Origin: Mycobacterium stomatepiae
Lineage (GTDB): Bacteria; Actinomycetota; Actinomycetes; Mycobacteriales; Mycobacteriaceae
Assembly: GCF_010731715.1 (NCBI RefSeq)
Contig: NZ_AP022587.1
Location: 1,612,001 to 1,676,000, forward strand
Length of the DNA: 64,000 nucleotides
Direction: 5' to 3'
Part shown: piece by piece, positions 19,117-28,124 of the stretch
How the letters are laid out: each line of letters starts with the position of its first letter
Numbering within the stretch: the stretch's first letter is position 1
The notes under the pieces: generated by a model
What the model was told of the DNA's origin: nothing
Seen by the model: only the letters and a program-made list of their open reading frames with translations
Databases searched by the model: none
Made by a program: the position numbers and the translations under genes

Positions 19117-20190
19117 CTAACTGGGGCGGGGGTCCTGCTCGATCCGGACCTGGCCCGACATCAGCAACGGCAGCAAGGCATCGCGGAAACCCGACAGCCG
19201 CAAGGATTCGCTGCGCCGCGCGTGACACAGCGCGCCCAAACCGGTGATCGTCTGCGCCGCATGGGCGGTCAGGCTACGGACGTCGCGCACCGCGACATCC
19301 ATCAGGTCTTGCGGTGCAATCCGTTGCCGGCTGGTCGAGGTTCCGGCGACCTGTTGGCGCAGTCGCTGCGAGACGTCGGGTTGCCGCATCGCGGCCCACA
19401 GCGCCGAGGTGTCGACACCGTTGGGTTTGAGCACCACGAATTCCGTACTCGCCACTGCCATTTCGGAGGGCAGTTGCACCACATTCCAGATGCGCGGGAT
19501 CCGGGGATTCAGCTTGGCGACCAGCACGCACGGTTGCGACAGCACGAATTTGCCGCTTTTCACCGCCGCCCGCTCGACGCGTTGGGGTGTGGCGCCGTCG
19601 TCGAACGCCGGAAGACTGAAATGTGCGACGAAGTCGTCGAATTGGCGCGGATCGCGAACTGCCGTGGACCGTTGCGCCAGGGTCGACAGCGCCACGTGGT
19701 CGGTGAGCGGTTCGACGAGTGCGAGCATCAGCTGCTCGGCGGCCTCGATCACGCGTTCATTCGCGGCGACCTTGTCGTCGAAAGCGCCGAGCAGCGCGGC
19801 AATCCGCCGCCGCTGGTATCCCGGGACGGCCGGCACCGAAACGTCGCGCAGAATTGCCTGATTGAGCAGGGGCTGCCCCGATCCGGCCCGGTGATCGCCC
19901 AGCCGGCAAGTTTGCAACGCGTAGTACCAATAGCGGGTCTCGGCGGGCTCCTTGGCCCGGCACACCAGCGCGTTGTCGGTGACCCACACGTCGGAATCGC
20001 AGTAACGCAAGCTGCCGCAATAGGATCCGACCCGACCGAGCACGATCAAGGAGCCGCTCGCGTTTGACTGCGCCGCAAAACCGATCGCGCCGTTGGCGCC
20101 GTAGACGGGAAACGGCCCCTCGGGCACCCGGGCCGGCAGGCCGGTGCCGGTGCGGAGGTCGAGATACTCGCCGAGCGTCGCCCTCAGCAC
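19117..20190 (-). CDS. hsdS: HsdS, type I restriction-modification specificity subunit
   Basis: A 357-aa specificity protein with two target-recognition domains. The first starts at LGEYLDLRTGTGLP and reads FPVYGANGAIGF; the second contains KSGKFVLSQPCVLVAKLNPR. Each is followed by a helical spacer (VPGYQRRRIAALLGAFDDKV; LSGFRDALLPLLMSGQV). It directs HsdM to a bipartite sequence. GTG 20190 lies inside hsdM (7-bp overlap). In M. tuberculosis the equivalent at this place (Rv2755c) is only a partial hsdS. Confidence 0.9.
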   Translation of the reverse strand: MLRATLGEYLDLRTGTGLPARVPEGPFPVYGANGAIGFAAQSNASGSLIVLGRVGSYCGSLRYCDSDVWVTDNALVCRAKEPAETRYWYYALQTCRLGDHRAGSGQPLLNQAILRDVSVPAVPGYQRRRIAALLGAFDDKVAANERVIEAAEQLMLALVEPLTDHVALSTLAQRSTAVRDPRQFDDFVAHFSLPAFDDGATPQRVERAAVKSGKFVLSQPCVLVAKLNPRIPRIWNVVQLPSEMAVASTEFVVLKPNGVDTSALWAAMRQPDVSQRLRQQVAGTSTSRQRIAPQDLMDVAVRDVRSLTAHAAQTITGLGALCHARRSESLRLSGFRDALLPLLMSGQVRIEQDPRPS

Positions 20191-21563
20191 AATCGACGCA
20201 CCTGCTGTCGCAACGCCGTCTCCCAGCGCGCGGATTCGTCCAGCGCCGCCAAAAGATCCTGGGTCAGCCGCGCGATCTTCTCGGCGGCCGGCTCCGCGTC
20301 CTGGCCGGCTGCCGGAGCACCGACATAGCGCCCCGGTGTGAGCAGGTAACCCGCAGCGGCGATGTCGTCCAGCGACACGGATTTGCAGAATCCCGGAATA
20401 TCCTGGTAAATCGAGCCTTTGGCGGATTTCGAGCCGTACCAGGCGTGATAGGTGTCACCGATCCGGGCGATATCCTCGTCGCTCAGGACGCGTTCGGCGC
20501 GATCGACGAGATGGCCGAGGCCGCGGGCGTCGACGAACAGCACCTGCCCGGACCTGTTCCCCTTGTCAGTCGCGAAGAACCATAGGCACACCGGGATTCC
20601 GGTGCTGCGAAATAGCTGCTCGGGCAGCGCGATCATGCACGACACCAGATCCGCGTCGACGATCCGCGCGCGAATGTCGCCCTCGCCGAGCGTGTTCGAC
20701 GACATCGAGCCGTTGGCCATCACCACGCCGGCCTTGCCGCCCGGCGCCAGCTTGGCCAGGATGTGCTGAATCCAGGCGTAGTTGGCGTTGCCGGCGGCGG
20801 GAACACCGAAACGCCACCGCGGGTCGTATTCGTCGCGGGCCCAATCCTTGATGTTGAACGGCGGATTGGCCATCACGTAGTCCATCGCAACGCCGGCGTG
20901 CAGGTCGTCGACGAACGTGTCGCCCCGGGCTAGGCCCGCATTGTCGATGCCGTGGATGGCGAGGTTCAGCTTCGCCATTCGCCAGGTCTGTTCGACGCCC
21001 TCCTGACCGTAGATGCGGACTTGCGTCGGGTCACCGTCGCGAGCGGCGATGAAATTCTCGGTCTGCACGAACATCCCGCCCGAGCCGCAGCACGGGTCAT
21101 AGACTCGCCCGCCGTCCGGTTCCAGAACCTCCACGATCAGCCGCGCGATGCTGGGCGGCGTGAAGAACTCCCCACCCCGTTTCCCTTCCGCGCGAGCGAA
21201 ATTACCGAGGAAGTACTCGCACACCTCCCCCATCAGGTCCCTGGGGCCGCTGCCGAATTGCGCGTGTGCCAACAGCTCGATCAACTCGCCGAGCCGGCGC
21301 CGGTCGAGATCTTCGTAGATCAGCGGCAGCATTCCGGCCAGGGCCGGGTTCGCCGCCATCACGGCGCCCATCGCATCGTCGGCCAACCGGCCCACGTTGT
21401 CCGCTTTTGCGTTGTCCGCCAATATGTTCCAGCGCGACCCGGAGACGTACTTGAGGAACACCAACCCGAGGATGACGTCCTTGTACTGACTCGCCGACAG
21501 AGAACCGCGCAGTTTCTTGGCCGCCTTCCACAGCGTGGCCTTGAGTTCCTTGTCGGTCGCCAT
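20184..21563 (-). CDS. hsdM: HsdM, type I N6-adenine DNA methyltransferase
   Basis: A 459-aa methyltransferase. The N-terminal helical HsdM domain begins MATDKELKATLWKAAKKLRG. SAM motif I YDPCCGSGGM is at 155-164 and catalytic NPPF at 233-236, an m6A-type set. ATG 21561-21563 shares one base with the stop of the upstream glycosylase gene. No hsdR helicase-nuclease is found in the window, so the module may only mark DNA and influence transcription, as the M. tuberculosis homologue does. Confidence 0.94.
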   Translation of the reverse strand: MATDKELKATLWKAAKKLRGSLSASQYKDVILGLVFLKYVSGSRWNILADNAKADNVGRLADDAMGAVMAANPALAGMLPLIYEDLDRRRLGELIELLAHAQFGSGPRDLMGEVCEYFLGNFARAEGKRGGEFFTPPSIARLIVEVLEPDGGRVYDPCCGSGGMFVQTENFIAARDGDPTQVRIYGQEGVEQTWRMAKLNLAIHGIDNAGLARGDTFVDDLHAGVAMDYVMANPPFNIKDWARDEYDPRWRFGVPAAGNANYAWIQHILAKLAPGGKAGVVMANGSMSSNTLGEGDIRARIVDADLVSCMIALPEQLFRSTGIPVCLWFFATDKGNRSGQVLFVDARGLGHLVDRAERVLSDEDIARIGDTYHAWYGSKSAKGSIYQDIPGFCKSVSLDDIAAAGYLLTPGRYVGAPAAGQDAEPAAEKIARLTQDLLAALDESARWETALRQQVRRLC

Positions 21564-22798
21564 CAGCCGACCCGCTTGGCGGCGGTGCGCAACTGGCCGG
21601 CCAGATCGCCGCGGCCCGAGACGGTGACCCCGCCCAGCCCAAGCCAGGACGCCATCGAAGCCAGCTCGCCGGCCAGCGCGGCGGCCACCCGGGAGCGCGA
21701 CGCCCGGTCGGCGCCGCCGGCCTCGGCGAACGCGCCGACCACCCGCAGCGTGCCGGCGGCGCGATCGGCCTTGAGGTCGACCCGCGCCATCAGCTCGCCG
21801 TCCACCAGCAGCGGCCACACGTAATAGCCGTACTGGCGCTTGGCCGCCGGAGTGTAGATCTCGATGCGGTAGTGGAAATTGAACAGCCGCTCCACCCGGG
21901 GCCGGAAGAAGATCAACGGGTCGAACGGACATAGCAGTGCGGTGCCGCGATCCACCCGGGGCACCGTCCGGCGCGCGTGCAGATACGCGGGCGCGGACCA
22001 GCCGTCGACCTGGACCCGCTCGATCTCGCCGGCGGCGATCAGCCCGGCGATGGCCGGCTTGACCTGTTGGGCGGAGAGCCGGAAGTAGTCGCGGATGTCG
22101 GCCTCGGTGCCCACGCCCAGCGCGGTGGCCGCGCGCAAGCAGAGCTCGCGGATGGCGTCGGCGTCGTCGATCTCGCGGGCCAGCACGGCGGCCGGTAGCA
22201 CCCGTTCCACCAGGTCGTAGTGGCGGGCGAACCCGACCCGGGTGGCCGTGGTCAGCACCCCGGCCGCGAACAGCGCCTCGGCCACCCACTTGGTGTCGCT
22301 GCGACTGCCCCACCAGCTGCCCCGGGGTCCGGCCGTTTTGGCCTCGAGGTAAGCCTCGATCTGTCCGGCGGTGCTGGGTCCGAGTTCGCCAACCGCGTCG
22401 ATGATCTTGTCGGCAAGCTTGGGATTGGCCTTGACGATGTGAGTGCCCCATCGACCGTGCCGGTACTGGCGCATCCGCCACCGCAACAGCGGCCAGTCGT
22501 CGACGGCCATCAGCGCGGCCTCGTGCGCCCAGTACTCGGCCAGCAGCCGCGACGAGCGCGGGCCCCAGGCGGCGCGGTCCAGCACGTCGCGGTCGTAGGG
22601 CCCGAGCCGGCTGAACACCGGCGCGTAATGGGCACGCACCGCCACGGAGACTGAATCCAGTTGCAACACTTGAATTCTCGAGATCAACCGGCGCAGGTGC
22701 GCGCGAGTGATCTCGCCGCCGGGTCGCGGCTCGGTAAACCCTTGGGCCGCAACGGCTATCCGCCGGGCCTGTGCGGCGGTCAGCCTCCTGATCGACAC
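21563..22798 (-). CDS. AlkX/YcaQ-type winged-helix DNA glycosylase (HTH_42 family)
   Basis: A 411-aa protein of the HTH_42 (formerly DUF1006) family, whose members excise alkylated bases or unhook interstrand crosslinks. The catalytic Q-hydrophobic-D motif is present as Q46-L-D48 in RIQVLQLDSVSV, placing it with the YcaQ/AlkX branch rather than AlkZ (QxQ). Conserved HYAPVFSRLGPYD and EYWAHEAAL follow. Stop and the hsdM start overlap (TGATG), so it is first gene of an operon with hsdM-hsdS. Confidence 0.82.
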   Translation of the reverse strand: MSIRRLTAAQARRIAVAAQGFTEPRPGGEITRAHLRRLISRIQVLQLDSVSVAVRAHYAPVFSRLGPYDRDVLDRAAWGPRSSRLLAEYWAHEAALMAVDDWPLLRWRMRQYRHGRWGTHIVKANPKLADKIIDAVGELGPSTAGQIEAYLEAKTAGPRGSWWGSRSDTKWVAEALFAAGVLTTATRVGFARHYDLVERVLPAAVLAREIDDADAIRELCLRAATALGVGTEADIRDYFRLSAQQVKPAIAGLIAAGEIERVQVDGWSAPAYLHARRTVPRVDRGTALLCPFDPLIFFRPRVERLFNFHYRIEIYTPAAKRQYGYYVWPLLVDGELMARVDLKADRAAGTLRVVGAFAEAGGADRASRSRVAAALAGELASMASWLGLGGVTVSGRGDLAGQLRTAAKRVG

Positions 22799-22839
22799 GC
22801 GCCGAGAATACCGGTCAAGGCGCCGCCTTCAGCGCAGGC

Positions 22840-23538
22840 TCACCCCGCGCTGACCTTATCCTGTGCCGGCACCTCACTCGGTGCCGGCAGATTCTGTTGT
22901 TCCCGGTACGCCGACTCGAGCGCGGCCGGAACATTCTCCAGATCGCGGTAGACGCTCAGGAGTTGCTCCAGGATCCTGATCCGACGCTCGGCGGCGGCGT
23001 CCACCACTCGCCGGGCCTCCTCCCGATCCCGGTCGATGCGCTCCTTGGCGTCGGCGAGCAGCTGCTCACGCACCCGCTGGGCATCGTCGCGCATGCTGGC
23101 CAGTTCGGCCTCGAGAGCTTCCTTGGTTTCGCGATACCCGGCCTCCATGGCCTTGTGCTGCGCGGCCATATCCGCCAACACCTCACGGTGCTTGCGTTGT
23201 TCGGCCTCGATCTCCGCTTCGGCCGCGCTGATCAGCGCCTCCGCCTCGGTCCGCGCCTCGGCCTGCATCTCGGAAATCTCGTCGACCGTGCGGGCCAGCA
23301 TCTTTGCCGTCCGTTGTTGCATCGCATGCGGCGCGGGTGAGGTGTCGGTGAGCAGCGCGACCTCCTTGCGCAGCGATGCCGTCTCCTCAGCGGAGTCCTT
23401 CAGCCGGGCCCGCAGGCTTTCGACGTCGTTGAGCAGCAGATTCTGCTTGGTGGTCAACATCTCGATGTGCGCGTCGACCGCGGCCGAGTCGTAGCCCATG
23501 AACTTGCGGGTGAATGCCATTGCCGGTTCGGTGATCAC
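22840..23538 (-). CDS. DivIVA-like coiled-coil protein
   Basis: A 232-aa, almost wholly coiled-coil protein. N-terminal FTRKFMGYDSAAVDAHIEML is the DivIVA-type membrane-binding start, followed by heptad-rich acidic helices (residues ~30-205). Resembles the Wag31/DivIVA group that marks curved membrane and the growing pole. GTG 23538 is chosen for its spacing from GGGAGGGG; TTG 23544 and ATG 23520 are alternatives. Lies between dfrA and the glycosylase gene, all on the same strand. Confidence 0.75.
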   Translation of the reverse strand: MITEPAMAFTRKFMGYDSAAVDAHIEMLTTKQNLLLNDVESLRARLKDSAEETASLRKEVALLTDTSPAPHAMQQRTAKMLARTVDEISEMQAEARTEAEALISAAEAEIEAEQRKHREVLADMAAQHKAMEAGYRETKEALEAELASMRDDAQRVREQLLADAKERIDRDREEARRVVDAAAERRIRILEQLLSVYRDLENVPAALESAYREQQNLPAPSEVPAQDKVSAG

Positions 23539-23651
23539 TGCCAATTTCCCCTCCCTGGAAATGCCGTAAACCGCGTTGCGCCGACCCCACCGACCCCGTC
23601 GAGTATGTCAGGGCCGGGCCATCGGCGCAGAGAAGCCGCCGAGGCGAGCGC

Positions 23652-24149
23652 TCAGGCTCGACGATAGCTGTGGAAGCGATATCGCAGGCCAGAGCGGCTG
23701 ACCTGCCATTCCCCCGTCTCGCCGAGCCATGTCTCGTCGAGGATCGGGGCCAGCGCGTCCTCGTCGTCGCGCACCAGGTCGACCTCGATCTCGGTGACCT
23801 CACAGCGGCTGGCGCGCGGCAGCGCGAGCGCATAGATCTGGGCACCGCCGATCACCCACGCCTCGGGGTCGGTCAGGGCCTCATTAAGGGCTGAGTCGAT
23901 GGAGCCGACCACTTCGGCTCCATCGGCGACGAAGTCGGCCCGGCGCGACAGCACGATGTTTCGGCGCCCGGGCAGCGGCCGCACCTTGGCCGGCAACGAG
24001 TCCCAGGTGCGCCGGCCCATAACGACGGTGTGACCCACCGTCACCTGCTTGAAGCGGGCCAGGTCTTCGGGCACGTGCCAGGGGATGTCGCCATTGCGTC
24101 CGATGACACCGGATGTGGACTGAGCCCACACCAAGCCGAGACAGGTCAT
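23652..24149 (-). CDS. dfrA: DfrA, dihydrofolate reductase
   Basis: A 165-aa DHFR that regenerates tetrahydrofolate with NADPH. Conserved [31 protein letters not shown] and [12 protein letters not shown] are present, including the active-site acid after the Trp-His loop. Its ATG overlaps the thyA stop by ATGA, so synthesis is coupled to thyA, whose reaction makes dihydrofolate. Confidence 0.97.
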   Translation of the reverse strand: MTCLGLVWAQSTSGVIGRNGDIPWHVPEDLARFKQVTVGHTVVMGRRTWDSLPAKVRPLPGRRNIVLSRRADFVADGAEVVGSIDSALNEALTDPEAWVIGGAQIYALALPRASRCEVTEIEVDLVRDDEDALAPILDETWLGETGEWQVSRSGLRYRFHSYRRA

Positions 24150-24946
24150 ACAGCGACGGGAGCTTTGATCGCCGGGTGCGGATCGTAATTCTTGACGACG
24201 ACGTCTTCGTAGGTGTAGTCGAAGATCGAATCACGGTGTGCCAAAAGAAGTTCCGGGTACGGCCGCGGATCGCGATCGAGCTGGGTCCGCACCTGCTCGA
24301 CGTGATTGTCGTAGATGTGGCAGTCGCCGCCGGTCCAGACGAACTCGCCGACGCCCAGGCCCGCCTGGGCCGCCATCATGTGGGTGAGCAGCGCGTAGCT
24401 GGCGATGTTGAACGGCACCCCCAGGAACAGATCGGCGCTGCGCTGGTAGAGCTGGCAGCTCAGCCGCCCGTCGGCCACGTAGAACTGGAAGAACGCGTGG
24501 CACGGCGGCAGCGCCATCTGCGGGATTTCGCCGACGTTCCACGCCGAGACGATATTGCGCCGGGAGTCCGGATCGCTACGCAGCAATTCCAGCGCGGCGC
24601 TGATCTGATCGATGTGCTCTCCCGACGGAGTCGGCCAGGATCGCCACTGCACGCCATAGATGGGTCCGAGATCGCCCGTGTCGCTGGCCCATTCATCCCA
24701 GATCGTGACGCCGCGCTCCTGTAACCAGCCGACGTTGGAGTCGCCACGCAGGAACCACAGCAACTCGTAGACCACCGATTTGAGGTGGACCTTCTTGGTG
24801 GTCAGCAGCGGGAAGCCGGCGGACAGGTCGTAGCGCAACTGCCGGCCGAACAGGCTGCGGGTTCCGGTGCCGGTGCGGTCCGATTTGGCCGAACCCGTCT
24901 CGAGGACCAGGCGCAGCAGGTCCTCGTAGGGCGTGGGGATCGGCAC
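24146..24946 (-). CDS. thyA: ThyA, thymidylate synthase
   Basis: A 266-aa thymidylate synthase using dUMP and methylene-THF, which yields dTMP and dihydrofolate. Catalytic Cys149 lies in [14 protein letters not shown], and the dUMP-binding [18 protein letters not shown] is intact. First gene of the thyA-dfrA pair. Confidence 0.97.
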   Translation of the reverse strand: MPIPTPYEDLLRLVLETGSAKSDRTGTGTRSLFGRQLRYDLSAGFPLLTTKKVHLKSVVYELLWFLRGDSNVGWLQERGVTIWDEWASDTGDLGPIYGVQWRSWPTPSGEHIDQISAALELLRSDPDSRRNIVSAWNVGEIPQMALPPCHAFFQFYVADGRLSCQLYQRSADLFLGVPFNIASYALLTHMMAAQAGLGVGEFVWTGGDCHIYDNHVEQVRTQLDRDPRPYPELLLAHRDSIFDYTYEDVVVKNYDPHPAIKAPVAV

Positions 24947-25043
24947 GCGAAAAGCTTAGCGGCGATCGCAGGCGCGGCGAAGCCGGGCGCGGCGGGTCGG
25001 CGCCAATTATTTTCCGTCCACATCTCAGGAGTAGAACGGTGCC

Positions 25044-25793
25044 ATGCCGAACATCACCGACACGATCGCCACCGCCGACGGCACCTGCACCGTCCATCTG
25101 TTCACCCCCGAAGGCCCGGACACCGGAGCCCCCCACCCCGCCGTCATCATGTACCCCGACGCGGGCGGCGTGCGCGACACCTTCCAGCAAATGGCGGCCA
25201 AATTGGCCGGATTCGGTTACACGGTGCTGCTGCCGGACGTGTACTACCGCAACGCCGGGTGGGCCCCGTTCGACATGGCCAGCGTGTTCGGCGACGAACA
25301 GGAGCGCAAGCGCCTGTTTTCGATGATCGGCAGCCTGACCCCAGACAAGATCACCGGTGACGCCCGCGCGTTCTTCAACTACCTGGCGGCGCGCCCCGAA
25401 GTCTCGGGTGAACGTTTCGGCGTCTGCGGCTATTGCATGGGTGGGCGCATCTCGGTGCTGCTGGCCGGCCGGGTTCCCGACCGGGTCGCGGCCGCGGCGT
25501 CCTTCCACGGCGGCGGCCTGGTGTCCGACACCGCGGACAGCCCGCACCTGCTCGCCGACCGGATGACGGCCACGGTCTACGTCGGCGGCGCCGAGAACGA
25601 CGCGTCGTTCACCACCGACCACGCCGAACAGCTCGACAAGGCGCTGACGGCGGCCGGCGTGCGGCACACCATCGAGTGGTACGCCGCGGCCCACGGCTTC
25701 GCGGTCCCCGACAACGCGCCCTATGACGCGGCCGCCGCACAACGCCATTGGGAGGCGATGACGGAGCTCTTCGGTTCGGCGCTGGCGCGCTAG
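25044..25793 (+). CDS. Dienelactone hydrolase family protein (Rv2765-like)
   Basis: A 249-aa alpha/beta hydrolase with a Cys nucleophile (GYCMGG, C131) and a His in AAHGFAVP, as in carboxymethylenebutenolidase. The natural substrate in mycobacteria is unknown. Its TAG stop forms a CTAG palindrome with the stop of the convergent glycosyltransferase (25790-25793). Confidence 0.88.
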   Translation: MPNITDTIATADGTCTVHLFTPEGPDTGAPHPAVIMYPDAGGVRDTFQQMAAKLAGFGYTVLLPDVYYRNAGWAPFDMASVFGDEQERKRLFSMIGSLTPDKITGDARAFFNYLAARPEVSGERFGVCGYCMGGRISVLLAGRVPDRVAAAASFHGGGLVSDTADSPHLLADRMTATVYVGGAENDASFTTDHAEQLDKALTAAGVRHTIEWYAAAHGFAVPDNAPYDAAAAQRHWEAMTELFGSALAR

Positions 25794-27019
25794 GGCTTTC
25801 CGCCGCTCACCGCATCGAGCAACAGCCTTGCGGCCACCGCCGCGCCGTCGGCGCGGGTCGTCGCGGCCACCGCCGTAGCTCGGGCGCGGGTCTCGTCGGC
25901 CAGGGTCACCTCGAGTGCGGCCGCTAGCGAGCCCGGGGGCGGGGTCCGGCCGTCGCATGCGGTGCCGATGCCCAGCTCGGCCACCCGGCAGGCCCAGTAC
26001 ACCTGGTCAGCGCCCTGCGGCACGACGAGCTGGGGCACGCCGGCCTGGGCTGCCGTCGTCGTCGTGCCCGCGCCGCCGTGGTGCACGACGGCGGCCACCC
26101 GACCGAACAGCGCCTGTTGGTTGACCTCACCGACACCCAGGCAGTCGTCGCGGTCATCGGTCGGGACCAGCTCGGCCCAGCCGCGAGACAGCAGCACGCG
26201 CCGGCCCTGGGCGCGGATCGCCTCGATCGCCATCGGGACGACCTCCTTGGAACCCCACAGCGGCATGCTGCCGAAGCCGACATACACCGGAGGCGTGCCG
26301 GCGTCCAGAAACTCCTCCAGCTCGGCCGGGAGCGGGCGTTCGTCGTGCAGCACCCACGCGCCGGTTTGTACGACGTGCAGGTCCGTCAGCCGCTGCCACG
26401 GGCCCAGCGTCGGGTCGGCCGCCAGCCAGGGGTGGTTGGTGTAGGCGTAGGAACGCACGTCGTCCACCGGGCCCAGGCCGATCGCCGCCCGGTGGCTGTT
26501 GAGCGTCGGGCCGAACAGCGCATTGGCGTTGCGGGCGTTGTAGTTCCACATCATCCGGTTGTCGATCTCGCTGGTCCCCATCGCCCGCCCGACGTACTCG
26601 GGCGGCGGGTGGTAGGGCGACGGCAGGTGGGTCGGGTGGTAGCTCGCGTAGATGTAATGGATGCCAAGTTTGTCGGCCACCGACCGTGCGCCGGCCGCCG
26701 TCCACACCAGGGCGGTCGACACGATCGCGTCACATCCCTGCGCCGCGGCGGCGACGGTGTCGAACTGTGCGGCGAGTAGCCCGAGCACGTGCCCGCGCAG
26801 GTCCTCCTCCGACGACTGCGCCGCCCCGATCGTCACCTCGCGCACCGAGGGACCGAATCCCACCAGTGGGATGCCGAAACCTGCTGCCCGATCGGCGAAT
26901 TCGTCGTCGGGCGGCGCGCACACCACTGCCTGGGCCCCGAGCGCCTGCAGCTGCACCGCGACTCCAAGCAGTGGTTCGACGCCGCCGCGCGTGTCGTAGG
27001 TCGACAGCAACACCCGCAT
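25790..27019 (-). CDS. GT1-family glycosyltransferase, glycopeptidolipid/phenolic glycolipid type
   Basis: A 409-aa UGT/Gtf-type glycosyltransferase. N-terminal MRVLLSTYDTRGGVEPLLGV and C-terminal HHGGAGTTTTAAQAGVPQLV match the family that decorates mycobacterial glycopeptidolipids (Rv1524/Rv1526c group). Sugar and acceptor unknown. Starts 5 bp after the damaged fadE stop, same strand, so it ends that operon. The longer open frame upstream of 27019 overlaps fadE and is not used. Confidence 0.88.
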   Translation of the reverse strand: MRVLLSTYDTRGGVEPLLGVAVQLQALGAQAVVCAPPDDEFADRAAGFGIPLVGFGPSVREVTIGAAQSSEEDLRGHVLGLLAAQFDTVAAAAQGCDAIVSTALVWTAAGARSVADKLGIHYIYASYHPTHLPSPYHPPPEYVGRAMGTSEIDNRMMWNYNARNANALFGPTLNSHRAAIGLGPVDDVRSYAYTNHPWLAADPTLGPWQRLTDLHVVQTGAWVLHDERPLPAELEEFLDAGTPPVYVGFGSMPLWGSKEVVPMAIEAIRAQGRRVLLSRGWAELVPTDDRDDCLGVGEVNQQALFGRVAAVVHHGGAGTTTTAAQAGVPQLVVPQGADQVYWACRVAELGIGTACDGRTPPPGSLAAALEVTLADETRARATAVAATTRADGAAVAARLLLDAVSGGKP

Positions 27020-27024
27020 GGCGC

Positions 27025-28124
27025 TCAGCCGGCCGGCAGGTCTACCAGGCCGGCCAGCCGGGTCCGATGGCGGTAGGCGGTGCCGAACGCCAGCTGATCG
27101 CTCTTGGCCCGCTTGAGGTACAGATGGGCCGGATACTCCCAGGCATGCCGATGCCGCCGTGCAGCTGCACGCACTCCTCCGCGGCGTGCACCGCGATACC
27201 GCTGCAGTAGGCCTGCGCGACGGCCGCGGCGATGCTCGCGTCCGGATCTTCCCGGGCGCTGGTGTCCGCCGCGTAGCGGGCCGCCGCCGTCGCCGATCCG
27301 ACTTCGAACCACAGATCCGCCAGCCGATGTTTGATCGCCTGATAGGACCCGATCGCGCGGCCGAACTGCTTGCGCTGCTTGGCATACGCCAGCGTGGTCT
27401 CGAGACACCACTGCGCCAGGCCCAGCTGTTCGGACGCCAGCAGCGCCGCACCGGTCTCTAGCGCGGCGGCCACGGCCGCATCCGCACCGGGGCCGATCAC
27501 GGTGGACGATGCCGCCGAAAACTGAATATTGGCAAGCGATCTGGTCATGTCCAGGGCCAGCAGCGGTGACACCTCGACCCCGGCCGCATCGGTGGAGATG
27601 GTGTGCAATTCCAGTCCGTCGGCACCCGCGACCGGCACCACCAACACGTCGGCCTCGGCCGCACCGGCGACGCTGCTGACCGCTCCGGTCAGGCCGTCGG
27701 CGTCGCTGCTCACCCCCGCGATCGGGTCGCCGGGAGCGGTGGACAGCGGCACCACCAGCGCCGCGGTCAGCTCGCCTTCGGCCAGCGCGGAAAGGGTTTC
27801 GGTCGCGCCCGCCCTAAGCAGCGCGACGGTGGCGAGCACCGCACTGGACAGGAACGGCACCGGCGCCACCGCACGGCCGATCTCCTCCATCACGACCGCG
27901 GCCTCGCGGGCACTCGCGCCGGCACCGCCCAGCGATTCCGGCACCAGCAGACCCGCCACTCCGAGCTCACCCGCCAGCCGCCGCCAGACCCCGGAAAAGT
28001 CTTGCGGCGCCGGGTCATAAGCCCGGGCCACCACCTCGGGTGGGCACTGCTCGGCGAACAGCTGGCGGACGCTGTCACGCAACGCGTCTTCGGTGTCGGA
28101 GTAGAGCAGGTCCCCGGTGCTCAT
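27025..28124 (-). pseudogene. Acyl-CoA dehydrogenase (FadE) with a C-terminal frameshift
   Basis: Acyl-CoA dehydrogenase of about 366 codons. The frame from ATG 28124 is normal through AEECVQLHGGIGM and then reads PGSIRPICTS, which is out of frame. In the neighbouring frame the family ending continues as WEYPAHLYLKRAKSDQLAFG to the stop at 27025. One base is missing between 27144 and 27143 (ATG-CC-TGG, expected ATG-NCC-TGG). As read, the product stops at 27042 with about 35 wrong residues, losing the final helix that helps hold FAD and the tetramer. Partner of the fadE that overlaps its start (ATGA). Confidence 0.87.

Noticed and set aside
25790..27451. 553-codon version of the glycosyltransferase
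   Set aside because: Its first 144 codons overlap fadE and are Arg/Ser/Pro-rich with no similarity; ATG 27019 begins the family fold.
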